DNA of 64,000 nucleotides from assembly GCA_020081605.1 (NCBI GenBank), contig JAHREC010000009.1, positions 4,898,001-4,962,000 of the forward strand, written 5' to 3'. The notes below the pieces were generated by a model. The model was not told the DNA's origin, did not search any database, and was given only the letters and a program-made list of their open reading frames with translations. This document shows positions 35,756-46,655 of the stretch, piece by piece. The DNA comes from Albifimbria verrucaria. Lineage: Eukaryota; Ascomycota; Sordariomycetes; Hypocreales; Stachybotryaceae. The position numbers and the translations under genes were made by a program. Position 1 is the first letter of the stretch; each line of letters opens with the position of its first letter.

Positions 35756-37224
35756 CTAAGGCACTACACATGTCCAGCTAGATGCTTCGGATACATTTCC
35801 CTCACCCGAATAAACCAACTGGTTTGGCCAGATACACAAGTCCCTTTCACCAGCAGGGCCTCGAGCATCAAGCGTCTCAGGCTCAAGCCCGGACTCGACC
35901 CAGTCAATCAGTTGCTGCATAGCCCTCGTGGGTAGAGCCCCATTCCCGTCTCGACAGTGGTCTACGCCAGGAGCTATGAAGAGACGGAAGAAGTCCTCAA
36001 CATCGGCGCCACCCTCCAGGTTCTCTTGAACACGCCGTTGGTAATTTATCGAATCCTCTGCCGAAATCGTTCCATCACTCCACCCGTGCCAAACCAGTAG
36101 CTTGCCTCCGGCATCGCGGAATTGGGCAAGGTCAACGTTATTAGTACTGAACAACTTGCTATATAGCCGATCAGCCTTCTCGATGCGGAGGTAAAGCTCG
36201 TCAGCAGGAATTGTATCAAGAGTCATCTCTTTGGGGTGATGCCCTCGACAAACAGAGCCGTAAACCAGCTCAGAAGAGGAAGCCTTCTCGCGCCACTAGA
36301 CGGGTCATGTTCGTTCCAACAGGGTACCCGAACCATGCGTTCGACCCGTCGGGATTGGTTGGACCGCCTGAGACCTCATCCCACACCTTGGCCATGGTCT
36401 CAGTCACTACAGTGTCTGAACAGACTGTTTGCCCGATTATCGACATCGCTTTGAAGCCACAGTCTAGAGGGTTCCCAATGACGCCGTCAATTGCGCCGTC
36501 GAGGTGGTCACACGCTTCGATAGCCATATTCGTAATTCCGGTCCAAATACAAGTTTCAGGCCAAAGATTATAGCGGTGTTGGATCAAATGTGGCCATATG
36601 GAAGAGACGCTAAATCGAGGCCAGTCAACTACCGGCGAGTATGCGTAGATGCCGTCATAGTCCTCGGGATATCGCTGAGCCTCCACCAAACCCGGCCTGC
36701 CCTTCATGGAACAGCCGTTCCAGTAAGCATACTCCACGTCCACCCCGTAAAACTGCTTAGCCAATGCCTTGCCCACAAGCGTCAAGTCGTGAGTCGATAC
36801 ATAGGCAAGGTTCTTCATTAGCTGCTCAAATTCCTCGGCTCTCATTTCCATTAACTCGGCGTGACTGAGAAACCCAGCATCAGTGGTGACTGCTGCGAAC
36901 CCCCGGAAGATGCTCAGCAAGGAGGTCGTCGAATCTAATCTCATTCAAACCGCCTCCGCCAACGCCCACAAGCCTGCCACTGTACCCGTCAATGGGCAGG
37001 AGAGTCTGCACACGGACATGGTCGCCGCTCGAGCCGTGGGTCAAGTTTATGTTGACATTGCAAACCTCGAGGCCCCACCTGTTCGTCTTGTGGGCAGAGA
37101 AGCCAATGACCTCAGCGCCCTCAATCTCAGGAGGTATTAAGCAAGAGCATTTTACCACGGGATCAATAGTGCGAGTAGTGCTAGCTGTGGCAAATGAGGC
37201 CAGAGTGATAAATGTCAACAACAT
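35756..37224 (-). CDS. Secreted tannase / feruloyl esterase family protein
   Basis: The start at 37224 gives signal peptide MLLTFITLASFATAS. Family motifs are LVGVGGGGLNEI, FAAVTTDAGF, YWNGCSMKGRPGLVEAQRYPEDYDGIYAYSP, LLVWHGWSDGTI and FIAPGVDHCRDG. These give the CS-D-HC catalytic set: Ser after Cys in GCS, Asp in WSDG, His before Cys in DHC. About 480 residues, a bit short for the family. The nucleophile motif reads GCSMKG where most relatives have GCSxGG. Frame breaks are one extra base in the C5 run 36900-36904, one short near 36272-36275 and one short at the T3 run 36230-36232 (plus-strand positions). Expected role is hydrolysis of gallate or ferulate esters of plant material. Confidence 0.84.
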
Positions 37225-38570
37225 TGTAGCTGTCGGCTGGACAAATATGAGAGTTTCCAGGAATCAAAGTTCTTTCATTGTTTCTAAAGTTTCGTCTCTG
37301 TCTACCTTTTCTACTTGAGCACCCCTCATCATCTACTCAACAGTTTCCTCTCTCGTGGGTAAATGATCCGGATTACGGGCCGGTATGTCAAGATACAGGG
37401 TTCAAGGGTTCCTCAGTCCGCCCAATCTTGGCACCCAATTTTACAGTGCTCTGCAGCTATATTCAGCTTAGACCATGGGCATTCTTCCATATGCTCCCTC
37501 ACTGTTTGCTTATATAAGGCAGAACTACTTTGTTCTCTGTCGAGCATTCAGGGAGTGTCATTCTTATATATGCGAAGCTGTATAGGATTTGAGAAACAAA
37601 CGGGCCTTGTGATTTCCACTTATAGAAAGTTCCTCTTTTGGAAAGGAAAATTGAGCATCTTCATTTTCTCAACAAAACCCAAAGGGTTTCCTAAAGCAGG
37701 CATTCTCAAAATAGTAATAACATTTCCAACACAACGCATGACCAGTCTCGAAAAGCCAAGGATTACGTTGAAGGCTGGGCAGCCCACAAGCCTGCATGTT
37801 GTGCATCCTAGGTGAATAGGCAAATCCCTCACCCCAAGCGATAGCCTAGCAGGACCCCGGCTCGGCCGCTCCATCGTCAAGGGACACCGTGTGAGCCTAT
37901 CGCCAGGCTATAGCAGTTCGATGAGCTCGTCTTCTGATGGGCCTACTAATAAAGATCAAAGAGAAATCTTGAAATAAAACGGTTAAGAATATGTTTTATG
38001 TTTATAGCGTGGCGATAGTGTGCGGAAACGGCGGTAATACGATCTATGATGAGGCAAATTTATATTGAAAGACCGTAAATAGCTAGAAGCCCATTCTCAA
38101 AATGGTGACTTCAGTGTGGCGACAGAGCGATCCTGATTGCTTGTTATCAGCAAGACTGTACATAGCTTGGGCGAGAACGGAAGCGCCGGGGCGCATTATC
38201 GTGTGTCCTTATTGTTCTCTTCTCCTGACCGTTGGCATATCAAGTCCGCTACTGGCACTCCTTGTCATAGTAGAACCCAATATATCTCGCCGCCAGTGCT
38301 AACTCGGCCACTGATAAGCGTATATACTTTGCAGAGCAACTAAGAGTCCTGGACCTTGGATATCTTCAGCCCCGAGTGTTATAGCTGCACGCAGCCGCAT
38401 GGCTGGCTGGCGGGCCTAGGCCTCCGGAAGTAAAAGTCTGAAGGACGAGTGATGAAAAAGTTATAAGAAGGGCATGAAGAGTGATATTATTAGAGGTATA
38501 CGCAAAGGATCATCAAGACAATATATAGACTCACGCGATTTACTTACCTATTGAATACCCAGTTACAGCA
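37225..38570. other. Intergenic between divergent genes
   Basis: About 1.35 kb. A 150-codon open frame at 37363-37815 has no recognisable protein character and is not called. No repeat or RNA gene was recognised. Confidence 0.45.
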
Positions 38571-39341
38571 ATGTGCTCCATTGTCCAAGATGCAATTAAA
38601 AAGTTCGAGGATGATGAAGAGAAGGAGAAGTTAGCTAGTGATGCGCTCAATATTATGTTGGAGCTCGTTGAGCACCAAAAGAACGCGTTCTATCTTAAAG
38701 TCACATACGCAGAAGTTGATGCCTAAACAGGCGATTAGAAGTCCCTGACACAACCGGGATGTAGGAATTCAAATGCCGATACGAAGACCATCCCCTCGGC
38801 CAAATCCTCCTTCAGGACTTCGTCGTTCACTGCGATGTATCGACCGGCACCACCAATATCGGCAGCTTAATTAAGAAAAGCTACAAGCAATTTGTGAGTG
38901 AGCGCTATCGCGGACGGCATCGGGCAAGTCCTTGACGGGGGCATCGGTGTTCTTCTTGGTAGCTACATTGGCAACATCGCGAAGAAAGAACTTTAGTTAG
39001 TTTTAACATGATTTCCAAAGATTTACGAACGGAACGGCGTTGCATTGGCTAACCCAAAATAAAATAAAAATAGTACTATAACCGCCGGCAGTATGGGTGG
39101 CATCCAGCGTGTCGACGTCAGCTTATATTCGTACCGGTTCACGGCTAAGCAATTGACTGATATAACCAAAAACGTCGTCTCAGGGGTTGCGGTTGTGTCT
39201 TCAATTGATCCAGCGAGTATGACTGAGGGTTCGATCCGCGAGCTGGTACAGAACCAATTTCCGGAGGAAAAACAACAGGAAATCTTGAATATTCTTTTGG
39301 AGGCACACAGGGATGCATTGCCCACGCCGCATCCAGCATGA
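38571..39341 (+). CDS. Small conserved fungal protein of unknown function, frame-broken
   Basis: The ATG at 38571 opens MCSIVQDAIKKFEDDEEKEK, then EHQKNAFYLKVTYAE. A probable intron (about 38719-38772, GTTGAT...TGTAG) leads to EFKCRYEDHPLGQILLQDFVVHCDV...NIGSLIKKSYKQF. A further block AIADGIGQVLDGGIGVLLGSYIG is one frame off, and the last part MGGIQRVDVSLYSYRFTAKQLTDITKNVVSGVAVVSSID...LVQNQFPEEKQQEIL runs to 39341. I recall this layout as a conserved ascomycete hypothetical protein of about 200 residues, without known function. At least one single-base frame change near 38908-38915 and a second intron near 38995-39090 are required; the join is uncertain. It may be a pseudogene. Confidence 0.5.
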
Positions 39342-39556
39342 TTTATTAGGCTCTTATAGACTAGAATTGTAGAGGTTAATGAAGGTTTTTAGCTAGGTTC
39401 AAAATGCAACGCAGCTCGTCTTAGTCATCCAAACTACGTGGGCATTTTTGCGCTGGCTTAACAATTTTTAGCAACAATCAACAAAAAAGCATGCTTGCCT
39501 AGTCACCACTCCAAGACTGGCAACATCGCAAGCAAAAACGAAACGAACACATGAAC

Positions 39557-39641
39557 GGTATACCAGGGACTCGAACCCTGAACCTTAGTCTTGTTCCCCG
39601 TAAGATAGGAGGACTACGCGCTACCATTGCGCCAGCACACC
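39557..39641 (-). tRNA. tRNA-Arg(CCT) with 14 nt intron
   Basis: A full cloverleaf can be drawn on the minus strand: acceptor GGTGTGC/GTATACC, D stem GCGC/GCGC around AATGGTA, anticodon stem TAGTC/GACTA, T arm CAGGG-TTCGAGT-CCCTG. The anticodon loop begins CT-CCT-A, so the anticodon is CCT (reads AGG), and a 14 nt intron follows position 37, the canonical place. The mature body is 71 nt before CCA. A T5 run on the minus strand at 39535-39539 can end Pol III transcription. Confidence 0.92.
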
Positions 39642-39662
39642 AGGGGTAAATCATGGTTCTAC

Positions 39663-39745
39663 GGTATACCAGGGACTCGAACCCTGAACCTTAGTCTTTT
39701 CTCTCGCTGTAGGAGGACTACGCGCTACCATTGCGCCAGCACACC
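39663..39745 (-). tRNA. tRNA-Arg(CCT), second copy, 12 nt intron
   Basis: The exonic sequence is identical to the copy 21 bases downstream, with the same stems and CCT anticodon, but the intron after position 37 is 12 nt and unrelated in sequence (CAGCGAGAGAAA against TCTTACGGGGAACA). No T-run follows before the next tRNA, so the two could be transcribed as one dimeric precursor. Confidence 0.92.
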
Positions 39746-40681
39746 GGATTGTGGTTGTCGCTAAAATTTAATTGCCTAAGTACTCTGCCTGTACTAATGC
39801 GTGGGACGCACGGGCCAGAATTCCTGGCAATCGTGCACTGGGTTGGACTCGTAGCAGCGTCTTGGCCACTTATCGCGAACCTGCTCTTTTCTCATTGTCT
39901 TATAAGAATATTAATCCTCAAGCGCCAGTCTTTCTTTTTCACTTTCCATGGTAGACAAAACTCACTTCTGCATGTAGGAATATTTCCCTGACATCAGAAC
40001 CCCACCTATTCCATGCTGTCCAGGGTTCAACTCTCCATGTTAATGCAGAAGCAAGTAGCTGCAAGATAGATAATCAGCAATAAATCAAGCAGTCATCGTC
40101 CCCTAAAACACCTACCCATATAAGCAAAGCCCCAACTTATGGCGCCCTCAAAATATCAATATTCGCCGCCATGTGCACATCTTATATACTTTCTGAAGCC
40201 CGCTATGCCAAGCAGAATACCCCCGATCTGCAGTTGTCTTGACCTGCAACCCCAATCTACATTACACATTTGGCATATCAGCCGAACTTCATTGCGCTAG
40301 AGACTAACAGGAAATCCTAGGTATCTTTTTTTTATCGTGGTGCATTTTCTCTACATCGCATTTGATCCTTGCACAGTTCACTCCTGATAACTGGGGGTCA
40401 CTGGCTGGCCTAGACCTGTCCTGCTCAGCCCAGCCCTACTGTTGCATTCTCTTGTTGTACAAGACATTGCTATTATGGGCAAAAGAATGGCATTGCAGAC
40501 CGAGTTGCTCCCATCATGATTCCTTGCCTGCGGGTCTCAGAGGATGGCCGTAGGATGCAGCGTCGATCACCCCGGGTTATCGCACCCACCCATGTCAGCC
40601 CAGCCGAACATTTATACTGCACGTCCCCTAATAAGCATGAATCCCATCAGCCCAGCTCCTCTGTTGTAGCCGTAGCCCAAA
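39746..40681. other. Intergenic region between tRNA pair and S28 peptidase
   Basis: 936 bases. A T8 run sits near 40326. No protein gene is supported. It should include the S28 peptidase promoter. Confidence 0.45.
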
Positions 40682-42465
40682 ATGCGTTCCGGCTTGCTCC
40701 TCGCCGTCTTGTCGGCCCCGTCCGTCTTGGCCCTCCTGAACGTGGAGCACTTCACGCCGCCGCTCTTCTCTGTGCAGGACGTGGCCGAGGATGTTGTGAG
40801 CAGTGACAAGGCCCGCGCGCCCACCATCCACCGCGGCGTCTTTCAGCAGCTCATCGACCATGATAACCCGGATCTGGGCACCTTTGACCAGCACTACTGG
40901 TGGAACGAGGACTGGTACACTCCTGGGTCGCCTGTTGTGCTCTTCACTCCCGGCGAGCTTCCCGCTGCGCCATACGAGGTCTATGTCACCAATGCGACCA
41001 TCATGGGATTCTTTGCCATGACCAATGGTGGCGCCAGTGTTATGCTTGAGCACCGCTACTGGGAGAGAGCTCCCTTTGAGGTGTTGACAGCGGAGAACCT
41101 CAAGTATTTGACTCTCAACAACTCCATCCAGGACCTGGTGTACTTTGCCAACAACGTTCGCTTCTCCTTTGACTGCAACCGCTCAAGTACGCCGGACAAG
41201 GCGCCGTGGATCCTCGCCGGTGGCTCATATCCCGGTGCCTTGACCACATGGACCCACCACCTCGCACCCGGGACCTTCTGGGCCTACTGGGCTTCCAGCG
41301 GTGTCGTCCAGGCCATTGAGAACTTCTGGCAGTATTTCGTGCCGCTGGAGCAGGGCATGGCGCGCAACTGCAGCACAGACATGGCCAGGGCGATTGAGCA
41401 TATCGACGGTATCCTCTTGACCGGCACTGACGAGGAGAAGCAAGCGCTCAAGGACAGCTTCGCGCTTGGAGACGTCAAGCACGACGATGACTTTGCGGGC
41501 GCATTGCAGACACCCTTGTGGTTCTGGCAGACTTCAGACTTTTGGGTCGGATACACTCAGTTCCATCAGTTCTGCGATTACCTCGAAGTAAGTCCTACCT
41601 AGGGAGCGGACATAGTATCGTAATCTAGTGATGTATAAAACGCTAATCTTAAATACCTAGAACCAATGGCCTGGCAGCAACCAAACTATACCAGGCCCAG
41701 ACGGTGTGGGCACACAAAAGGCCGTCGAAGGCTGGGCCAAGTGGTCGCGGGAGCAGCTAGTGCCAGGATGTAAGTCTTGCCACAGCTCTTTTCTATCGAT
41801 TCATAAACTGATTGATCTTTTAAGACTGCAAGAACACATACGGCTACTGGGATGACGAGCTCGAGACCGAGTGCTTCAACTCCCACAACGGTACAAACGA
41901 ACTATATGGCGACTTGTCCCCTTCCAACAAAGTCAATCGCCAGTGGTACTGGTTCATCTGCAATGAGCCGTATGTATTTACTGCATCTTCTTCATACTCA
42001 CTACTGACAAATTCGCCTAGATTTACCTGGTTCCAGATTCATGCACCAGCCGACCGCCCCAGCATTGTTAGCCGCCTGATTGGGCCCGAATACTGGGAAG
42101 CCCAATGCACCACTCTCTTCGGTGAGGGGACCTACGGCCTCGCCAAGGGCCGCACACCAGAGGCCTTTAACGCCTACACTGGTGGTTGGGAGCGCAGGAA
42201 CACAACTCGCATCATGTGGTCCAACGGAGAGTTTGACGGGTGGACTTCGGCATCAGTCTCGTCCCAGTTCAGGCCGGACGGACCGCTGGAGTCTACGGAG
42301 GAGGCGCCGGTGTTCTTGATCCCCAAGGGTATCCACTGCAGCGACATGTTCACGGTGAATACGCGGGTGAACGCAGGCCTTAAGAAAGTCTTTGACCAGG
42401 AGGTAGCCATCATGAAGAGATGGGTTGGCGAGTTTTACCAAGAACGTGGTATGACCAGGCTGTGA
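40682..42465 (+). CDS. Secreted serine peptidase, family S28 (prolyl carboxypeptidase-like)
   Basis: Exons 40682-41587, 41661-41769, 41825-41969 and 42021-42465, all in frame without correction. Signal peptide MRSGLLLAVLSAPSVLA. The S28 pattern is HYWWNEDWY, EHRYWE, the nucleophile elbow GGSYPG, Asp in SNGEFDGWT and His in KGIHCSDM. It is about 534 residues with multiple NxS/T sequons. The family cleaves Pro-X bonds at acidic pH outside the cell or in vacuoles. It opens the right-hand, GC-richer part of the window. Confidence 0.92.
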
Positions 42466-42544
42466 GAGGTGGTATCTGTCAAAGCAAAGTGCAAGTAGCT
42501 AGTATATAACAAACTTGCTGGTAACCACACCCTCCTCTAGCCCT

Positions 42545-43555
42545 TTACCAAACTCCGGGTATAACCGCCCACTTCTTCTTGATATCCTTCTCTCCAAATT
42601 TCTCCGTATACCACCACTTCCCCTTACAGCACGAGGAAACATGGCAAAGAACTCGTTCAACAAGAAAGTCCTTGCTGGTACGCAACCCCAGCCTGCGGCC
42701 ATCCAGAACCCTGTCCACTCCACCCACTCGGAGAAGTAATGTGAGAATAGCATGTACTTGAACAAGCCAGCCTGGGGAATCTCATAATGTTTATCCACCG
42801 TCGCCTTCCCCTCTCCCTTGGCTTCCTTCTCGCGCTGTTCCGTCTCTCTTCGCTTGAGCTCACGTCGGCGAATCTCGCGCAGCTCCTCATCGTGGAAGAA
42901 GTTGGATGCCAGACCGATGTAAAATACGGCCACGCCAAGGGCAAATTGAGGGATGGATGATTGCGCTGCCCATTGGGCATCCGTCACAGGTCCATAAGCC
43001 CCAATCCATGAGCCTAAACACACTCCATTAAGAACCTGGAAACCAATGGCGACAAGCCAAGGGAAGAGATGAATAGGGGACATGGAAGGCTGCAGGAAGG
43101 GGTACAGCACGGCACGATAGGCGTAGTGGACAACCTACAACATTAGCAGGGTATTGTTCATATCAAGCCGTAAGAGACTTACAAAAAGGCCAGCCAGAAC
43201 TCGATTCTGCCACGGCAAGCCATCAGTGCCATTCAGCCCTGGCAGCGTCTTCATGACATACAGCAACGTAATGAACCCAGGACACTCCATCGTGAACCAG
43301 GCCAGCCGCCCTGGGATATTAAGGACACTGGTCACAGACGTCTTTCCCATGCCATACCAGCTTGTCAGCCACTGTATCGAGCCTATCTAAGCTGGCTGTT
43401 AGCAGGATTCTTACGTGCAGGTTTGCGCTAGCCATTGCATGACTGGGGCGAGTGTGGGCTGGTCAACATACAATTGGGTATGACCATTTCCAAGCAGTAA
43501 GGATGAGCTCGTAGTTCTCACGCGTGGGCGGCAACCACCCTTCAACGAGCGCCAT
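42545..43555 (-). CDS. Steroid 5-alpha-reductase-like membrane reductase
   Basis: Exons 43555-43472, 43386-43183 and 43134-42545. It starts MALVEGWLPPTRENYE. The core has several membrane segments and the family pattern HYFSEWVEWTGFWMAAG, then WYTEKFGEKDIKKKWAVIPGVW at the C terminus, which matches the NADPH-binding end of 3-oxo-5-alpha-steroid 4-dehydrogenases. The join between PRAVRG and KWWYTEK requires one more C on the plus strand in the C4 run 42620-42623; without it a different tail runs on to 42499. A charged insert (RRRELKRRETEQREKEAKGEGK) sits mid-protein. Likely an ER enzyme reducing an enone lipid or sterol; the substrate is unknown. Confidence 0.83.
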
Positions 43556-44037
43556 GGTGAATGAATTATTTTTTCTGTATAACCGAAACGAAGAGGTGCA
43601 GCAAAGCAGCCAGATGGAAGATGCATCATCAACAAATCATGAGTGATGTCAGGGTGCATTTTCTGACGTGCGCCACCGCCTTCTGCATTAGTGCCATTCA
43701 ATACTTACCTACTTAGGTAGGTGCCTATACCTGTAGTTTACAGCCAGCGCTCTCCTCCACCAAGTGAATTGTCTTGTGTCAGTTGATACGCAGTATATTG
43801 CTTTTTGTGTGCAAACAGAACTCGCTTCATTTATCATTCACATGTGCAACTTGTATTCGGCCCTTAAGTAAACATAGACAATGCACACAAAGCGCGTTGT
43901 ATTCAATAATTCTGTCAATGTCCTCCCAGAGCCGCTATCCGGCCTGGTCCCTAGAATACCCAAATCCGCCAACGCCATGCCTCCTTATAAAAATTCCCAA
44001 TGTCATCAATACTGATATATCAGGCAGATACCTCACC
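43556..44037. other. Intergenic between two minus-strand genes
   Basis: 482 bases with no supported gene. Confidence 0.5.
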
Positions 44038-46655
44038 TCACATCACTACGCAGTCTCTATCCTTGTTTTGAGCCCCGTTTCCGCCTGGTCCTGGTCTCCT
44101 TCCTAGCGGTGCTGGCTGCTGAGACGAAGGCCCTGCTCCCGAGGTGCTAGTTCGCGTAGTCTGCCTCGAAGCTGCATTGCTACTAGAGTGGTTGGGATGG
44201 CCTCTTGGCGGCTCGTACTTTGGCGCCTGTGACGCCTGCTCGTATGACGGTGGAGCATCCTCTCCTCCCTCGTCTGGCCTGCGTGATACGCCTGTCACGC
44301 CTGTCACGCCTGTCGTCATGCCCGTACGTCGCGGGGGCAGTAGAGGGCGAACCTCTTGCGCAGGTGCTCCGCCTGTCACAGGTACGTTAACCGTGTTGGA
44401 GCTGCGCCGCGCCGCTGTTGGTTGTTCGCCGCCGGCTCGTGCATTTCTCGCCGCCGGTGTAGTCGAAGAGCGTGAGCTCCTTCGTTCGCCTGGCTGCTGT
44501 GCCTGCTGCTCGATGAATTGCTCCGATAGCAACCTCTCCTGCCTTCTACGTGCCTCTTCTTCTCTGTGCCTCTGGTCCTCCTCTTCTTGCAGCTGTAGCG
44601 CCAGCGCTAAATCTCTATCTTCCTGCTCACGGCTTGAGCCTTCGGGCACACCCTCGTCACTCTGTACCGCCTTTCCACGACTGTTGCTCTGTGCCGTATT
44701 CCACTCTCCGCCCTGGTTGTTTCCTTCTGAAGGAGCAGCACGACCATCAGCTGCTACAACTCTAAAGTTCCCTGAGAAAAATTCTGTCCTTTCTCCGTTT
44801 ACATCAACTAGGCTCTCCCACACCACATCTTCGTGCCGGTGGTACCCAGCATCTGTCACCAATGTGAACAGTTGCATAGTTTGAGGGTGGCAGTAGAGGG
44901 TGCTGAAATGGTCGTTGCGGAATAATATGGCAAACGTGCCAGGTCGGATAGCTTTGGATATGACCTCGATACCCCAGGGCGTAAGCTGCGTTGCCGACAT
45001 GCTCAAGAACGATCGAATAGTCATAATGTCTTGATACAACTCTTGTTCAGACTCAGACAGGCCAGCTCCGGGGCTTGACAGCTTGGCCTCCAACTCCTCC
45101 TCCCGAAAGAGTAGGTTCTGCACATCTTCATACGATGCTGCATGTCGCTCCATGGCCGCATATACGGGGTCCGCCTGTGAGGGCAGCCAGCCATGGATCA
45201 GCGGGATGGAGAAGGCGGCATAGAGGCTCATCTCGTGTGTGTTTTCAAAGGTCCCCGGAATGAGGATAGCACGCTCGGAAGGATCCAGATGCGTCAGGGA
45301 TGTCCGCTTATAGGCATCCACCATCTGAGGAGTTGGGTAAAAGCGCGGGTTGACGTTCATGCCTGTGTGTAGGCTTTGCAGGAAAGCATACAAGTCAGAA
45401 ACATCAGGCAGCGCATCCTCAGAGCCCGTACGTCGAGGCGACATTAACTCGTCAAAAACGGCATCTAGCAGGAGGTTGAGGCTCACTTGCTCACGAGAGC
45501 GCAAAACATGGACCAATGCCGTGTCCGTCTCGTCAGCAGGTGTTGTGAGTGTCAACGCATTAACAAGAGCCACCAACGGGCATGGCCCGTTTGCATTTTG
45601 AACTAGGATGGGGACGTGCGTGGGTTCTTCGGAGAAGCGGCATCGTGCCACTGGATGTTCTTGATCTGGTAGGTCTCCGTTGAGCCATCCACTGGCTGTC
45701 TTGTTGGAACCCAGCGTGATCCCTCGGCCTCGTTCCTTGGCGGCAATGCTGGTCGGTCGTCCTCATTCTGTTTTGAGGGTGGTGCTGGCGGATCGTATGT
45801 GTCACTCAAAAGGTCCGTGTTCGCAGCCTGCCTGGAACCGCTATCGCTGCCAGAAGGCTCCACATCAATAAGATTCCAATCATCAATCTGCGCAGCTTGG
45901 CCTGGGTTCAGGTCAGGTGCCTTTCCTTGGCCTTGTCCGATAAGCCCAAGTCATCCCAGTGATCATCGACAAGCTCGTCGGGAACCGTGTGCTGACCCGG
46001 AGGTGGCGGTGGTGGGTGAGCTCTCTCGGGAGCCTTGCCATGCGACACCTCATCCCATCCCGGCTCCTCTGCTTGGTTCAGCTGCGATAGGGTAACGGCC
46101 GGGTCATCCGGCATCTGTTTCGGCGGTAATCGAGGGACCGGCTCAGCCCAAGGGTCGTCCTTACTGACGCCTTCTAGGTTGGGGGTTGTGGTGGCTGGGA
46201 AACGGCGACGTAGTTTTGCGAGTCCATGGCACTCTGCCAGGGTTCTTGCTTGGTTCGTTGAGCGACAGGTTAGACATGGGGTCCGTGGGCGGTGTCTCAG
46301 AAGACTGGTCGGGCGGTCCGGCCTTGCGAATAAAAGGATTATTATCCGTCCTGTTCGCGCCGGGGACTAAAGCTTCGGGGATTTGGGCATTCGTGCTCGT
46401 GCTCGCTGGTTCATCCCAAATGTTATCGTCGTTGTCTGGCGCATAGCCGCCAGTGGCATGCCCCGGCTGTAGTGATGCGGGGACTTGCTGCCGATTAAGC
46501 GCATCCGGACGAGGCGCGGCAGAGTTTTGCCGTGAAGGAGTCGTCGGGGACCAGATGTCCTGGTCAGGCTCGTCCGCCCAAGCATCGTGGTTTGGGTTTG
46601 GGGGCATCGGAGGTTGTAGCGGGTGCGGCGGAGCAGATGAAGGTTGCGCGACCAT
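44038..46655 (-). CDS. MINDY-family (DUF544) deubiquitinase with C-terminal CaaX box
   Basis: A long disordered N terminus (MVAQPSSAPPHPLQPP, WDE/WDD-type acidic motifs) precedes the MINDY catalytic domain: LVQNANGPCPLVALVNALTL with the catalytic Cys, and a His in RNDHFSTLY. After it come LALALQLQEEEDQ, a ubiquitin-interacting-motif-like helix, and a proline-rich tail ending CVVM, a CaaX prenylation motif. The family trims K48-linked polyubiquitin. It is about 850 residues. Four one-base losses are needed, near 46240, at the G5 run 46181-46185, near 45925 and at the G4 run 45610-45613 (plus strand). A GTC/ACG trinucleotide iteration at about 44289-44318 encodes GVTGVTGV. Confidence 0.86.

Noticed and set aside
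37363..37815. 150-codon open frame
   Set aside because: No recognisable domain; overlaps an antisense frame of similar quality; typical noncoding composition.
44144..44884. 246-codon open frame opposite the MINDY gene
   Set aside because: Mirror of a GC-rich coding strand; Ser/Cys-rich product without motif, while the other strand encodes a clear enzyme.
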